Shown piece by piece: positions 21,368 through 33,520 of a stretch of DNA of 64,000 bases. Every line of letters begins with the position of its first letter. The first letter of the stretch is position 1. The notes under the pieces were generated by a model, which saw nothing but the letters and a program-made list of their open reading frames with translations, did no database searches and was not told the origin of the DNA. The stretch comes from Gibbula magus (Eukaryota > Mollusca > Gastropoda > Trochida > Trochidae). The position numbers were made by a program, and so were the translations under genes. The stretch spans positions 18,987,569 through 19,051,568 of the forward strand of contig OW388302.1 of assembly GCA_936450465.1 (NCBI GenBank). The letters run 5' to 3'.

Positions 21368-21628
21368 TGTTCGTGAAAGAACGTGAAGGTAACTTCCGTC
21401 TAACTGTGGAATGAAAACGCGGTATCTGTTTTAACGGTTTATTTTAGTTTTCTTTAGTGTTTTACACATTGTTTCCAAGCAAGACATTCATGCTTTCGTA
21501 CAGTGGACTCAAGAGAAGGGAAGTAACTCTAAATGTACACTTTCATTTGAAAAAAAAGATGTTTAGATAACGTTACTCGAATGGTGTGAAATTTACTTGT
21601 TACGTTACTCGAACGAGATTTGCATACA
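21368..21628 (-). repeat. BEL/Pao 3' LTR
   Basis: 261 bp, left in window coordinates. It begins TG and ends CA on both strands. It is the same length as the other LTR with about 11 substitutions and no indel. It contains GAGTAACGTAACAAG and a GAGTCCACTGTACGAAAGC stretch on the minus strand. Confidence 0.95.
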
Positions 21629-21642
21629 TACCCACCCCCCTG
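21629..21642 (-). promoter_or_regulatory. Polypurine tract of BEL/Pao element
   Basis: The minus strand reads AGGGGGGTGGGTA directly before the 3' LTR. This is the expected position of the primer for plus-strand DNA synthesis. Confidence 0.75.
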
Positions 21643-21820
21643 ACAGGAAAGTGAATATATATGATTAATTTTGAGATGAAAAAAGGGGAAGTTACTTTAA
21701 CTCAAATGTCTTTGTGATAATTCAAAAAGGAATGTTTAGAGTCTTTTGTCATAAACTGTCACAGCTTCTTCCAGGAGACACACTTTGGAGGCCGGTCTTG
21801 TGTACTCTTCTTGGGGGTCT

Positions 21821-24800
21821 TTACTCGTACTGACCGGACACGCTCATCGTCTCCAGGGTAGATCTGTAGGACACGTGCCATATCCCATATGCACAAGGTT
21901 TGTTCAGGTCCATCAGGGTGACAAAGTCACCTTCGGCAACATTTGGAGATTCTCTTCTCCACTTTTGTCGAATAGTCAATGTTGGTAGGTATTCTCTTCT
22001 CCAACGTTTAACAACATGGTCTGCGATGATCTGACTTTGTCGCCATCTCCTGCGGCTACAAAGATCAGCTTGGTCGAAACTTCCGATTGGCTGCCCAGGG
22101 TTAGCACGTCGAATGAGGAAATGATTCGGGGTTAGTGGTGTGTAATCTTCAGGGTCTGTGCTGTTATAAGTCAAAGGTCTACTGTTGAGTACTGCTTCTA
22201 TTTCAATCAGAGTTGTCCTCAGCACTGATTCTATCACATACTTGTTGTGCAGAACAGCTTTAAGAGCTATCTTGATGGAGCGGATGAGTCGTTCCCAGGC
22301 ACCGCCAAAGTGTGGACTGTATGGAGGTGTAAAGTGCCACTGAGTTGACTTGGTGGTTAAGAAATTGGATATTTCTGTTTGATTGAGATTCCTGATGCTT
22401 TCTGAGAGTTCATTACTGGCACCTCGGAAGATTGTCCTGTTGTCGCTGTAAATGTGGCCCGGGTTTCCACATCGACCTATGAAGTTCCTCAATATAAGAA
22501 TAAAATCATCTGTTTCCAATGAATCAGCAAGTTCAATATGGGTAGCTCTGGTCACAAGGCAAGTGAAAATACATCCCCATTTCTTCAGTCTACTTCTTTT
22601 GTGCTTCACTAACATGGGGCCGAAGTAGTCGATTCCTGTGTGAATAAATGGAGCATCAAAGTTAGTACGGCAAACTGGCAAGTCGGCCATTTTGGGAGAG
22701 CTGGGCAGGACGCGTCGCTTATGACAGTCTCTTCAGTTCTTGATAACCGCTTTCACTTGACGCCTCAAGTTTAAGAACCAGAACTTCTGGCGGACACTGG
22801 CAATGACATGTTCAACTCCTCCATGTGCAGTGTGTTTGTGAATGTCTTCAAGTAAAAGCATAGTCACTGGATGTCCGTTTGGTAAGATAAGCTGGTGTTT
22901 GGCCTCAATAGGAATATTGGCTTTCCGAAGGCGACCTCCAACTCTTAAGTGACTTCCATCAAAGAAGGGGGATAATAATAGAAGTCGAGAAGTTACGTTT
23001 AGTTCTTTGTCTCTCTTTAAAATGTCAATCTCTATTTTGAAGCTGACAATTTGTGCTCTTTGTATCCAATACATAGCGGCATCCTTGCATTCTTGAACAG
23101 TGAGAGTCGGTGCATTGATAGACTCATGGGACCTCGCAGACAATTTGGACTTGAAGTTGAGTACTGCTCTTCTTATCCATGCCGACAGCCTTAAAAGTCT
23201 TCGCCATGACGAAAAGTCAAAGGGGTTCAAGATTTCTGACAATTCTGCTTCCACTTGGCAGGGTGATTGCATATACTTATTAGAGCTTGTTATAAATACA
23301 TGCTTTGTCTTGATTTCTGGATCATCTTCAAGTGAGGAGGGTTGGAGTTCTGATGATGGCCAAGTGTCTTCTTCTGTCCATAACGTTAAGGTGATGTCTG
23401 GTAAACTCAATGCTTTCAGTAGGGACTTTCCAAGTCTTAGTGCTAGTAACGAACCTTGGAGCTCAAGCCGAGGGATTGACAAAACTGGCTTCAAAGGAGA
23501 AATGCGTGTTTTCGAGGCAAGGAATGAACAATGGATGTCTGTTGAGCTGGTCGCATACCTCAAGTACGCTACTGCCCCAAACGCCTTTTCTGAAGCATCA
23601 GAGAAAACGTGCACTTGAATGTTTTCCACTTCCGTTGTGAAACTTTTGTGATGCCTCTGTAACTTGAATGTTGTCAAGTTGTCAAGTTCGTCTAACCATT
23701 CCTCCCACTTTCTCTGTATCATTGTTGGTAATTCTTCATCCCAGTCAACATTTTGTCTCCAAAGTTCCTGAATAATTACTTTAGCTCGCATGGTGAATGG
23801 CGTAAGGTAGCCACATGGATCGAAAATGGAGGACACTGTGCTTACGATACTTCGCTTGGTGCTTGGCGTAGATGCTTGAATGGAGTTGTATACAAAACAG
23901 TCTTCATTCACATTCCACCTGAGGCCAAGTGCACGCTGTATAGGAAATTCATCCAAGTCAAGATCCAAAGCTTGAGTAGCTCTTTCTGTCTCTGGAATGG
24001 AAGATAAAACTTCTGATGAATTGCTTATCCATTTATGGAGATGGAAGCCTCCTTTCTCCATTAGAGTTGTCAAGTCTTGTGCTAGTTCAATTGCTTGAGA
24101 TGGGATTTCGACAGATTTCAGTAAGTCGTCAACATAGAAGTCATGCAGCACTGTGTGTATTACATGAGGTGAGAAATGTTCTGTGTTATCAAGTGCAGTT
24201 CGCTTAACGGCATAGTTGGCACAGGCAGAAGAGTCTGTTGCTCCGAAAATGTGAACGTCCATCTTGTAGATATCTGGGGGTCCTGAATCATTCCTTTTGG
24301 CTTTCCACAGGAATCGCAAGCTGTGTGAGTCGTGTTCAGGTACTTTAACTTCGTGATACATCGCTTCGATGTCAGCAGCAATCGCAATACCATACAAGCG
24401 AAACCTCTGTAAAATGCCAAATAGACTGTTGACTAGATCCGGTCCACACATGAGGTTGCTGTTCAATGATGTACCTTTGTAGTAAGCAGCAGCATCGAAG
24501 ACATAACGTACCTTGCCAGGCTTGTTGGGGTTTTGCACACCATGGTGTGGTATGTACCATGTGCGCAAATTGTTCTGGTGTGGATCATCAGGGGATTCTC
24601 CGTCATCTACTTTGGTTGCATAACCCTTATCGATGTACTGGTTCAGAGTGTTGCTGTACATTTCTCCAAATTGATCACTTCGGTCAAGTTTTTTCATGAA
24701 AAGGTTATATCTTTTCCTAGCGTAGGGATAGTTGTCTGGTAACTGAATGTCATTACTTCTCCAAAGCATATCAATTTGGTAGTGACCATCGATCAGTGTA

Positions 24801-25975
24801 GCAGTTTCCTCTAATATTGTCTTTGCCTTTCTGTCTTCAACAGAGATGGCTTCTTCAATGTTGTACTTGGTCCCAAATGATTCTGTTTTCCAGAAGTGCT
24901 CCATTTGATCTTGCAAACACTGATCTTCAGTTACAATGAAGTAAACTCTTGCTTGTGTTGTCTGAAAACTTTCATTGTGTATAGATGTCCCAATTAGCGA
25001 CCAACCAAGCGGCGTCTTAACTGCGTAGGGAAGTTCTCTGTCAAGTGAAATAACATCTTCCTGTAGGTGTGCTTGAGGAGTATCCAGGCCTATGAGAAGT
25101 TGAATCTGTGACGAATCAACATCAGGTAAGTTGAGGTGAGCAATGTGTTTCCACTTTGGGTCAACCTTTTGTGATTTACATTCAAATGTACCGCTGTACG
25201 TCCAAGCTCCCTTTACAAGTAGAATCTTTGATTCAACATCAGTACCCTTGATTCGTAGTTGTATCTTTTGAGAACTCTGCTTAGCGCTTCCATTAAGGGT
25301 ATTCATGCTTAGGGTTTGATTCTTGCCTTTCAAACAGAGATCCTCAGCTATTGAACTCTGAATGAATGTGACGTCACTGTCGGAGTCCAACAAAGCGAAA
25401 GTCTTTTTTATTCTCCCACTTTGTCCAAATACAATAACCGGCACAATCTGAAGTAAGACAGAGAAGTCATTTCTAGAATGTACTTTCCTATTTGTTACCC
25501 TTTCTGTCATTGGTTTCCTGGGCTCCCGATGCAGCATCGTATGATGTCTTCTTTGGCATCCTGGATCCTGACAACAGATGGCAGAAAAGCACTTCATGAC
25601 CCCATGATATGGCTTGAGGCAATTGAAACATAGGTTGTTTTGTCTGACAATGTCTTTTCTCTCATCAACTGTCTTATTGGCAAACAAGGGGCACCGATAC
25701 AAATAATGACCTTCAGAGCACATGTGACATGGTACCTTGGAGTAGTTAGAAGGATACTTGATACTGGTACTTTGTGGATTTGGTGATTTTGACTGTTGTG
25801 GCATTCCATAGCCTTGAACTTTCTTACTTAAAGTGTTTCCTTTCATGTTGTAAACTGTGCTTTGTTTATCTTCAGCTTTTGTGTATTGTGATCTATTCTG
25901 TTTCCTTTGAGAAATGGCAAATGGGTTATTGTCTGCCTCAACTCTATCTCGCATCCAATCTAGTAAGTCTGGCAA
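21821..25975 (-). pseudogene. BEL/Pao pol (zinc knuckles, protease, RT, RNase H, integrase)
   Basis: Minus-strand order: CHMCSEGHYLYRC and CFNCLKPYHGVMKC zinc knuckles (gag end, near 25700-25580); protease LLDSDSDVTFI near 25390, where the expected Asp-Ser-Gly is Asp-Ser-Asp; RT from YIPHHGVQNPNKPGKVRYVF (near 24560) with catalytic FYVDDLL near 24130; RNase H VFSDASEKAFGAVAYLR near 23610-23570. LTLWTE then runs straight into EDTWPSSEL near 23380-23355, so roughly 100 residues are missing. Integrase zinc domain follows near 22860-22720, with TGA (22730-22732) at an expected Cys. The core has HTGIDYFGP, IYSDNRTIF and HFGGAWERL, keeping the D, D and E. The tail is DUF5641-like. The 25975 start is only a frame edge, because the frame continues up to a TGA at 26018. 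Confidence 0.92.
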
Positions 25976-26017
25976 TGTGGGATCATGGGTAGCAGCGAGT
26001 AATCGGACATGTTCATT

Positions 26018-28322
26018 TCATCTGGCAACCTTGTCTGCAGGCAAACGTCTGGCTACCTTAAACACTATTTCACAGCTTGACAAATCAGAGTCACAGTTCA
26101 TCAACGGTAGTGTGGTTATGCAGTCCCTCAGTGAAATATAGAGCTTCCTCAGTGCTTGGGCATTATGAGAGTTAAGAACCGGGCCGTTCATTATTTTCTC
26201 AATGAACGCTCTTGCAACTTTCATTCTGTGTCCAAATGAGCGCTTAAGTTCCTTGAGTGCGAGGGCATAGTGTCTACCGCTGTAACCAAGCCCTTCCACC
26301 AGTTGTTTCGCTTCGCCTTCTAGGTGAGATTGTAGAACGTCCATTCGTCTTGCATCATTTAACCCTTTTCTTGAATGGATGTGATAATAGAATTGCTCAA
26401 TGAACTTAGGCCATTGCAAGGCACTTCCATTATATCATGGAATGTCGACTCTTGGCAAATCTCTGTCACTTTCAACCTTTATCAGTGCATGAGCAATCTG
26501 GTCTGTGATTGGTTCATTTTCCCATTGTAGATGTGTTTCTTCTCAAATAATCAAGTCATCAATCCATGAGTCTATGAAACTCCCATTTTGTATCCTTGTT
26601 TGGCGTGCTTGTGTTCTGTCTCTACCGTGTAATCTATCTTGTAGTCCGTCTCTGAATAGTGCTTGTGCTCTTTCTTCTCCTTGGACTTGCTCTCTGTATC
26701 TAGAATGTGCTTGCTGTTCTCTAAGGTGTGTTTGTTGATTGTATCTGAGTTGTGCTTGTTGATCATCTCGAAGTTGTGCTTTTCTGTTTGTGTGGTTGTT
26801 TTGCTTCCTGTTTGTGTGGTTGTTGTGCTTGCTGTTCATCTCGAAATTGTGCTTGCTGTTCATCTCGAAATTGTGCTTGCTGTTCATCTCTAAGTTGTGC
26901 TTGCTGTCTGTACCTGAGTAGTGCTTGCTGTTCATCTCTAAGTTGTGCTTGCTGTCTGTATGGTTGTTGTGCTTGCTGTTCACATCTCAGCTGTGCTTGG
27001 TGCTCATCTCTAAGTTGTGCTTGCTGTTCATCTCGAAGTTGTGCTTGCTGTCTGTACCTGAGTTGTGCTTGTTGCTCATCTCTAATTTGTGCTTGTTGTT
27101 CATCCCTAAGTTGTGCTTGCTGTCTGTATGGTTGTTGTGCTTGCTGTTCATCTCTAAGTTGTGCTTGCTGTCTGTACCTGAGTTGTGCTTGTTGTTCATC
27201 TCTAAGTTGTGCTTGCTGTTCATCTCGAAGTTGTGCTTGCTGTCTGTACCAGAGTTGTGCTTGTTGATCATCTCTAAGTTGTGCTTGCTGTCTGTATGGT
27301 TGTTGTGCTTGCTGTTCATCTCTCAGCTGTGCTTGTTGCTCATCTCGAAGTTGTGCTTGCTGTCTGTACCTGAGTTGTGCTTCTTGTCTCTGTAGGAGTT
27401 GTGCTTGTTGTTCACCTCGAAGTTTTGCTTGTCTGTATTTGAGTTGTGCTTGTCGCCTGTATATGAATTGTGCTTGTTGTTCTCTGAGTTGTGCTTGTTG
27501 TTTGTATTTGAGTTGTGCTTCTTGGTCTCTAGGTTGTGTTTGTTCATCTCTAAGTTGTGCTTGATGTTGTTCTTCAATTTCTTGTGATTGGTCAGAGATC
27601 TGTGAGTACCTATCTGTTTCTTCAGTTATTTCGGATAGTCTTTCTTGTAATGTGTTGTTTTGGTTCACTTGTGTTTCTATCCAGTCATGAACAGCTTTAG
27701 ATGTATCAGGTTATTCAGTTTCAGAGTTGTTGTCAGTGTGTTGAGAACTAATGATCATGCTCTGTAATACTTGGGCTTCAAACTCTGCCATTTCAGTTTC
27801 ATGTTTAGCCCTGAGTGTAGCTAATTGAATGTCAACTTGTGCCTTTTGTTTAGCGTGCATAGCTTTCAACTTAGCAGTTTCTGCTTGTAAAAGTAGCTTG
27901 TCTTTGTATTCTTTGCTTGACCTACTTCCTCCAGAACTTTTCACTTTACTCGGAGATTTTACACTGCTCTGAGTAGTGAATTTTGGTACTTCAAACATGT
28001 TATCAAGTCCTGAATGAATACTTGGAAAATCTGTATCCGATTTAGCAGTAGACTTGCCTTTCTTGTTAGGTTTAGCCTTACGAATAGAACCGACACTTGC
28101 AGTTTTGACGGGCTTCGGTATCTCAGATTGATTAAACTCACTGTGGATATGTGTAGCTGCAATATCTGTACCCGTCCTAACACTAGTGCGAGCTTTCTTA
28201 GCAGGTCTATGTATGTGAATGTCATCATCAAGTTCAAAACCATACCTAACGGGAGGAATGCCTTGTGTTGATCGTTTGGGTCGAACTTCCGGTGGTTCAC
28301 GACCTTGTTCACTGTCCCTCAT
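26018..28322 (-). pseudogene. BEL/Pao gag with an expanded Gln-rich region
   Basis: Starts MRDSEQGREPPEVRPKRSTQ at 28322, soon after the 5' LTR. N-terminal part: basic region, then a charged helix (LLLQAETAKLKAMHAKQKAQ) to an in-frame TAA at 27708-27710. The frame goes on (HDWIETQVNQNNTLQERL) into a long QAQLRDEQ-type repeat, then HLQWENEPITDQIAHALIKV, with further TGA stops near 26540 and 26440. It then reaches the conserved BEL gag segment LQWPKFIEQFYYHIHSRKGL to RRLPADKVAR, followed by a TGA. BEL gag normally has no such Gln-rich stretch. It would form the particle that packages the element RNA. At least four stops make it a pseudogene. Confidence 0.85.
26620..27560 (-). repeat. 24-bp in-frame minisatellite coding Gln-rich octapeptides
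   Basis: Roughly forty 24-bp units on the minus strand encode alternating QAQLRDEQ and QAQLRYRQ, with occasional QAQQPYRQ. The unit length is a multiple of three and the region from 27668 to 26763 has no stop. The heptad-like spacing suggests a coiled coil. The opposite strand shows Cys/Leu-rich open frames that are only shadows. Confidence 0.92.
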
Positions 28323-28349
28323 TGTGGACGAAACTTAAAATAAACTTTT

Positions 28350-28610
28350 TGTTCGTGAAAGAACGTGAAGGTAACTTCCGTCTAACTGTGGAATGAAAAC
28401 GCGGCATCTGCTTTACCGGTTTATTTTAGTTTTCTTTGGTGTTTTACACATGGTTTACACGCACAACATTCATGCTTTCGTACAGTGGACTCAAGAGAAG
28501 GGAAGTAACTCTAAATGTACACTTTCATTTGAAAAAAAAGATTTTTAGATAAAGTTACTCGAATGGTGTGAAATTTACTTGTTACGTTACTCGAACGAGA
28601 TTTGCATACA
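28350..28610 (-). repeat. BEL/Pao 5' LTR
   Basis: 261 bp, right in window coordinates, promoter-bearing by position. It abuts the AGATC target copy at 28611. The first 25 bases inside the element lead to the gag ATG at 28322. No primer-binding site could be assigned to a given tRNA by eye. Confidence 0.95.
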
Positions 28611-31600
28611 AGATCATTGATAAATTTTACACCTTTGTTATACCATGATCTGTACATAAAAGGCTTTCCATCTATTCTTATTCCATCATTATTCCACAAA
28701 GACTGACTTAGCAGTTCGCTTTCTGAAATGCTTGATGTTTTACACTTATTAATAAAAATTGAGTATGACATGAGAACATCCTTCCAAAATGCATTTGTCA
28801 TTTCTGGAATCAATTTATCTCGAATAAAGATGCTATCTGAAAGCCAAAGCTCATTAATATCATTTATTCTGTTTGCCAAAATAGTAGCCCATTTCTTTTC
28901 TCCACTTTGTAGTCTACTTATCCACCTTAGCTTTTGAGATGCAATAATTTCCTTAATATTAGGTGCTTTTATTCCTCCGTGCTCAGGTATAAGAACAAGG
29001 ACATCGCGTTTAACTTTATCAGGCTTACCCCTCCAAATGAATTGAAAGCATTTCTTCTGGAATTTTTCAAGTATATTCTTTGGTGGATCTGGCAGTGAAG
29101 AAAATAAATGATTTAATTTAGGGAGTAAGAGGGATTTCAGGATAGTGTTTCTGCCTAAAGGAGTGAGATTTCGGGCCGACCAAATATTCATTTGGTTTTC
29201 AATATAGGTAAAATTTTCACCATAATTTTTGTCTACCATGTTCTCAAGATCAATATCGAAGTTGATTCCCAAAAGAGAAAAGTTCGTCTGAGTCAATTCA
29301 AATTTCCAGTCTTTGCACAGTTTATATCTAGATCGTTTTTTGGATCCAATCCATATTAATTTGGTCTTTTCTACATTTATCTTCAAACCAGAAAAACGTT
29401 GGAAAAATTGGAGAGTATTTAGTGTTGCATAAAGGCATATTTCAGATCCATCTAAACTCAACGTAGCATCATCGGCAAATTGTGCAAGTAAGTATTCAAT
29501 ATTTCCTAACTCTATCCCCTTTATGTCTTTATTGTTTTTAATCATTATGCCTAAAATTTCTACACAAAGTATAAATAGATATGGGGCAATTGGGTCACCT
29601 TGACGACAGCCGCGTCCAATTTTGAATGGTTCGGAGGCAAAACCATTCACAAGTACACGTGATTCAATACCGTTATATAGTGTCTCAATCCATTTTATAA
29701 TACTAGGTCCAAATTTAAAGAACTGTAGAACCTTAGTGAGATATGTTCTGTCTACTGAATCAAATGTCTTTTCAAAGTCAATAAACAATAATAAGCCAGG
29801 AATCTGAAATATTTCTGTGTATTCCATTAAATCATAAATTAATCGTGTTACCTCTCCAATATATCTACCAGAAATAAAGCCTTTTTGATCCTCACTGATG
29901 ATATTTGGGAGAACTGTTTTTATTCTATTTGCGATGGCGGAAGCCCCTATCTTATACGAAGTGTTTAAAAGAGAAATTGGTCGCCAGTTTTTAAGAATTT
30001 TTTTAGGTTTGTTACCTTTTGGAATGCATGTTATCAATCCCTGAGTTTGTGTCACAGATAATTTTTCATTTTCATAACAAAACGTTTAAGGATTTTAACA
30101 GAAAATCACCCAAATCCTTCCAGAAAAATTTAAAAACTCTGTCGTAAAACCGTCTGGTCCTGGGCTTTTGTAATTTTTCATGTTTTTAAGTGCTGATGAG
30201 ATTTCTGTCTTAGTTAAGTCACCTTCTAGCGTCGCCTGTTCGATGTGAGATAGTTTTGATATGTCAATATCTTTGAAATATTCATCAAGATCGATTGATG
30301 TAACATCCTGTTGCATGTATAGCTTTTCGTAAAAAGATTTAATCTCATTTAAAATCCTTTAGAATTGTTAACAACTGTACCGTCATTTTTTTCGAACTCT
30401 ATAAAGGCTTTATTTAGGAAGTTTCTAGATTCTAATTTAAGAAAATATTTAGTAGGCTTTTCACCCTCTTCAATCCACTTTGCTCGCGATCTTATCATCA
30501 TTCCCTTACTTTTTGGTCATATAGTTCATCCAATTTTAATTTAGCCTCATTAATGTCGCTAAGAATTTCTTCTTTTTCATTCAGTTCATCTGTTTCATCT
30601 AGTTTCTTTTCCATAGCATCTAGTTTTGATTGCAATGTCGTTTCCTTTTCTTTATTTATTTTCTTTTTAGTGGATGAGTAGTATATAGTTTTCCCCCTGA
30701 TCATTAACAATAACGTTTCCCATAACAATTGATCATCAATTGAATATGTGCTGATTCCATCACGACAATCTGTGAGTGGTCAGAATTCATGCTAGAATTA
30801 ATTTCACAAGTGTCAACTGAGCGTAGTTAATTAGGGAAATAAGGAAAAAATCCAATCGTGCTTGTTTCAAAGGAGTGGGTTGGCGCCATGTATACCTTTT
30901 TGTTTCATAATTCATCTCTCGCCATGGGTCTTTAAGATCAAACAAATCAATAATTTCCGAAATTGTTTCCTTTCATTTAGGGTGGTTAATGTTTTTATAA
31001 TTAAAAGTGTCTAGTCTTTGATTGGTCACTAAGTTCCAATCGCCACACAGACAGATCTCATCACTATCAAATTCTTTTAATATATCTACAATCTGCTCAA
31101 ATATACCCGGTTCGTCCTTATTCGGACCATAAATGCTAACAACTGTGTATGTTATTTCATTTGACATTATTTTGAGAGCAACTAAGTTTCCTTCTGTATC
31201 AATCGATGTGTCTAAGACTTTGAATTCGAAATTATTGTTAAATAGAATAGCTGTTCCACGAGCATTACTCCTCAAACAACTAAAATAGCATTCTTTATAC
31301 CCACACTGTTGTTTAATAGACTGTTCCTGGTCAGGCGTACAATCAAACGAATCAATAATTTCCGAAAGTTTTTCCTTACCTTTATTGTGGTTTATGTTTT
31401 ATAATTAAAAGTGTCTAGTCTTTGATTGGTCACTAAGTTCCAATCGCCACACAGACAGATCTCATCTCTATCAAATTCGTTTAATATATCTACAATCTGC
31501 TCAAATATACCCGGTTCGTCCTTATTCGGACCATAAATGCTAACAACTGTGTATGTTATTTCATTTGACATTATTTTGAGAGCAACTAAGTTTCCTTCTG

Positions 31601-31871
31601 TATCAATCGATGTGTCTAAGACTTTGAATTCGAAATTATTGTTAAATAGAATAGCTGTTCGACGAGCATTACTCCTCAAACAACTAAAATAGCACTCTTT
31701 ATACCCCCACTGTTGTTTAATAGACTGTTCCTGGTCAGGCGTAAAGTGGACATCCTTCAGGCAGTAAATGTTACCATTCTTTTTGCGTAGATTTTGAAAT
31801 ACCTTTTTCCTTTTAACAACATTACTTTGGCCCCGACAATTTTGAGATATTATCTTTAGCTTTGGAGGCAT
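28611..31871 (-). pseudogene. LINE-A ORF2 N-terminal and RT part
   Basis: Starts MPPKLKIISQNCRGQSNVVK at 31871. The AP endonuclease has DVHFTPDQEQ, VSIYGPNKDEPGIFEQIV and CGDWNLV; a 404-bp tandem duplication repeats part of it. Linker: RGKTIYYSSTKKKINK (30728-30498). A decayed stretch follows, then NYKSPGPDGFTTEFLN near 30170, and a long frame 30055 to 28611: WRPISLLNTSYKI, LLLFIDFEKTFDSVD, GRGCRQGDPIAPYLFIL, catalytic FADDATLSLDG, SGLKINVEKTKLIWIG, and thumb up to YNKGVKFINDL. There the BEL LTR begins and the frame reads through it to 28511 by chance. The RT core is open; the endonuclease and linker are broken. Confidence 0.9.
30938..31745 (-). repeat. 404-bp tandem duplication inside LINE-A endonuclease
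   Basis: 30938-31341 and 31342-31745 are direct copies, nearly identical over most of the length (about five differences over 330 bases read by eye) and more diverged at one end. 404 is not a multiple of three, so the copy shifts the frame. It arose after LINE-A inserted or in its lineage. Confidence 0.92.
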
Positions 31872-33520
31872 TGCATTAATATTCTAAGTAGTTTGGTAAA
31901 ATATCGCACAAGTGAATGTGAAAACAATATAGCTGAATAATCTAAATACATCATATTGACATTTAACCTTTCTATGAATGAATAAAATATACAAAACATG
32001 TGAGTATATGCTGAGGTCGCCGTTTCTGGGAACATAATAAGACCTGAACAACAATCACTCATACGCCGTGAACGTGCTAACGAAAATGCAAACACAATAC
32101 ATGTGACTGGAGTATTTTTAGTACAGAAATACAGATTCCACGAAACAAAACAAAACAAAAAGATCATACATTCTATTACCATATTTATCTTCCCCACGAA
32201 TATCCCTCTGTCAAAATAAATATTTACACTGACTGATATTATATTATTGCAATAAAGATAGTATATTGGTGGCTAGTTACCGTCTAGGAGCTCATATCAA
32301 TCATACATCACTGAAAGGCATTGCGTAGTGCGTGCATGTACATTTCGGCACGAGCTGGACGTGCGCTTGGAAAGTTGCCATGTACGTTGTAGAGCAGATA
32401 TGAACAACGTTGCAGCTTACCGGCAATCGTTTGGAATATAAAGGATATTTATGAGTGTTTTCAAAGGGTTATTCGTCCTACAGGTAGGTCAATGTCAGTA
32501 TAATGTTTGTTGTTATAGAACGTCACACCCTACAGGAATTGTATATGTTACTATGAAATATATTTATTTACATAATGTATTGTAACAAATAATTAGTGTA
32601 TCAAACAAATTCAAAATTAGAATGTACGATTGAATATCTGGTTTATCATGTATCGAGCTTATACTGTATGGTCCATTGTGATGATATAGTAATATGCAAA
32701 TCATATCCTTATACAGTAGATGTTAAATTGGTATACATGTATAATACTGCAATCTAAATGTTGTGTCAAGCATAACAAAGCATACTGTTAAAAACAATCC
32801 TTGAGTTAATTGCAGTATGTCAACAAACCATGTCTACCTAAGAGATAATATGCAATTCAAATGCATTAAGATGTGAATGGTATATAAAACTGACACTCCA
32901 AATATAATGTCAAGCATGACACGGCATATTAATGAATCAATCATATGGTTAGGTACAGTACGCATTATACCATGCCTGTCTTAAATATCTCATAAACATG
33001 CATTGGTATAGAAGAAACTCATTTTTAAAAAAGGAATACTTTTTAAGTGGGTGACAATGTCATTTTTTCATTGTCATAGCGTACTAGTATATGATATACA
33101 TGTATTTTCACATAGCATTTTATGAAAAACTTGTTTCAATGTAATTGCTTCTGTAATCAATATGCTTTGTGGATAACTTTGGTAAACAGTTCAAAACATA
33201 TTTTCAGTGGAAGTCAATATCAATATTGTATTGTCATAGCGTACCACGGTACCAGTACATGCTCTACATATAGTAATGGCTATACATCAACAAAACATAT
33301 GCACATACATGCATAGCATATACTGAAATATGCGCCATAAACATGTTGAAATGTCATTGCGGCTGTAATCCATATGCAGAATAAGTCTTAATTTTGTAAA
33401 TAGTTCATAACATCAATGATTGCACATTACACAAACACTACGTAGTGTGCCATATTAATTTGAAATGAGCTTTTAGATCAAATCAAAGCATGTTGATGGT
33501 CAAGGAAATAGTCTACCCAG
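31872..33520. other. Long spacer between LINE-A ORF1 and ORF2, built of old direct repeats
   Basis: No open frame of interest. TTGTCATAGCGTAC occurs near 33073 and 33233, each followed by related sequence (TGTAATCAATATGC against TGTAATCCATATGC). A second pair, ATGTTGTGTCAAGCATAAC and ATAATGTCAAGCATGAC, is near 32757 and 32901. It could be a separate old insertion or a family-specific spacer. A GC-richer patch at 32300-32480 ends in CTACAG|GTAGGT, a donor-like site without a coding frame. Confidence 0.5.

Larger units (their letters stand above)
21368..28610 (-). mobile_element. BEL/Pao LTR retrotransposon
   Basis: 7,243 bp. Two 261-bp LTRs in direct orientation (TGTATGCAAATC...TTCACGAACA on the minus strand) flank gag and pol on -. 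The target duplication AGATC lies at 21363-21367 and 28611-28615. A polypurine tract adjoins the 3' LTR. I count 11 LTR differences by eye (about 4%). Gag has several stops, pol has one, and RNase H has an internal deletion, so this copy cannot be autonomous. There is no env-like frame. Confidence 0.95.

Noticed and set aside
23100..24742. Several plus-strand frames opposite BEL pol
   Set aside because: They are shadows of a long, motif-rich pol frame on the minus strand and show no domain of their own.
26663..27587. Plus-strand Cys/Leu-rich repeat proteins
   Set aside because: They are complements of the Gln-rich gag repeat on the minus strand. Such low-complexity frames are automatic.
21368..28610. 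Endogenous retrovirus with an envelope gene
   Set aside because: Domain order, DUF1759-like gag and DUF5641-like tail are BEL/Pao. No frame after integrase encodes a signal peptide or membrane protein.
28511..28610. Extension of the LINE-A RT frame past 28611
   Set aside because: The last residues are translated from the BEL LTR, and the true continuation is at 21367.
31856..32197. Minus-strand 113-residue hydrophobic frame (MGKINMVIECM...)
   Set aside because: AT-rich, no motif, and it overlaps the start of LINE-A ORF2. It is likely chance.
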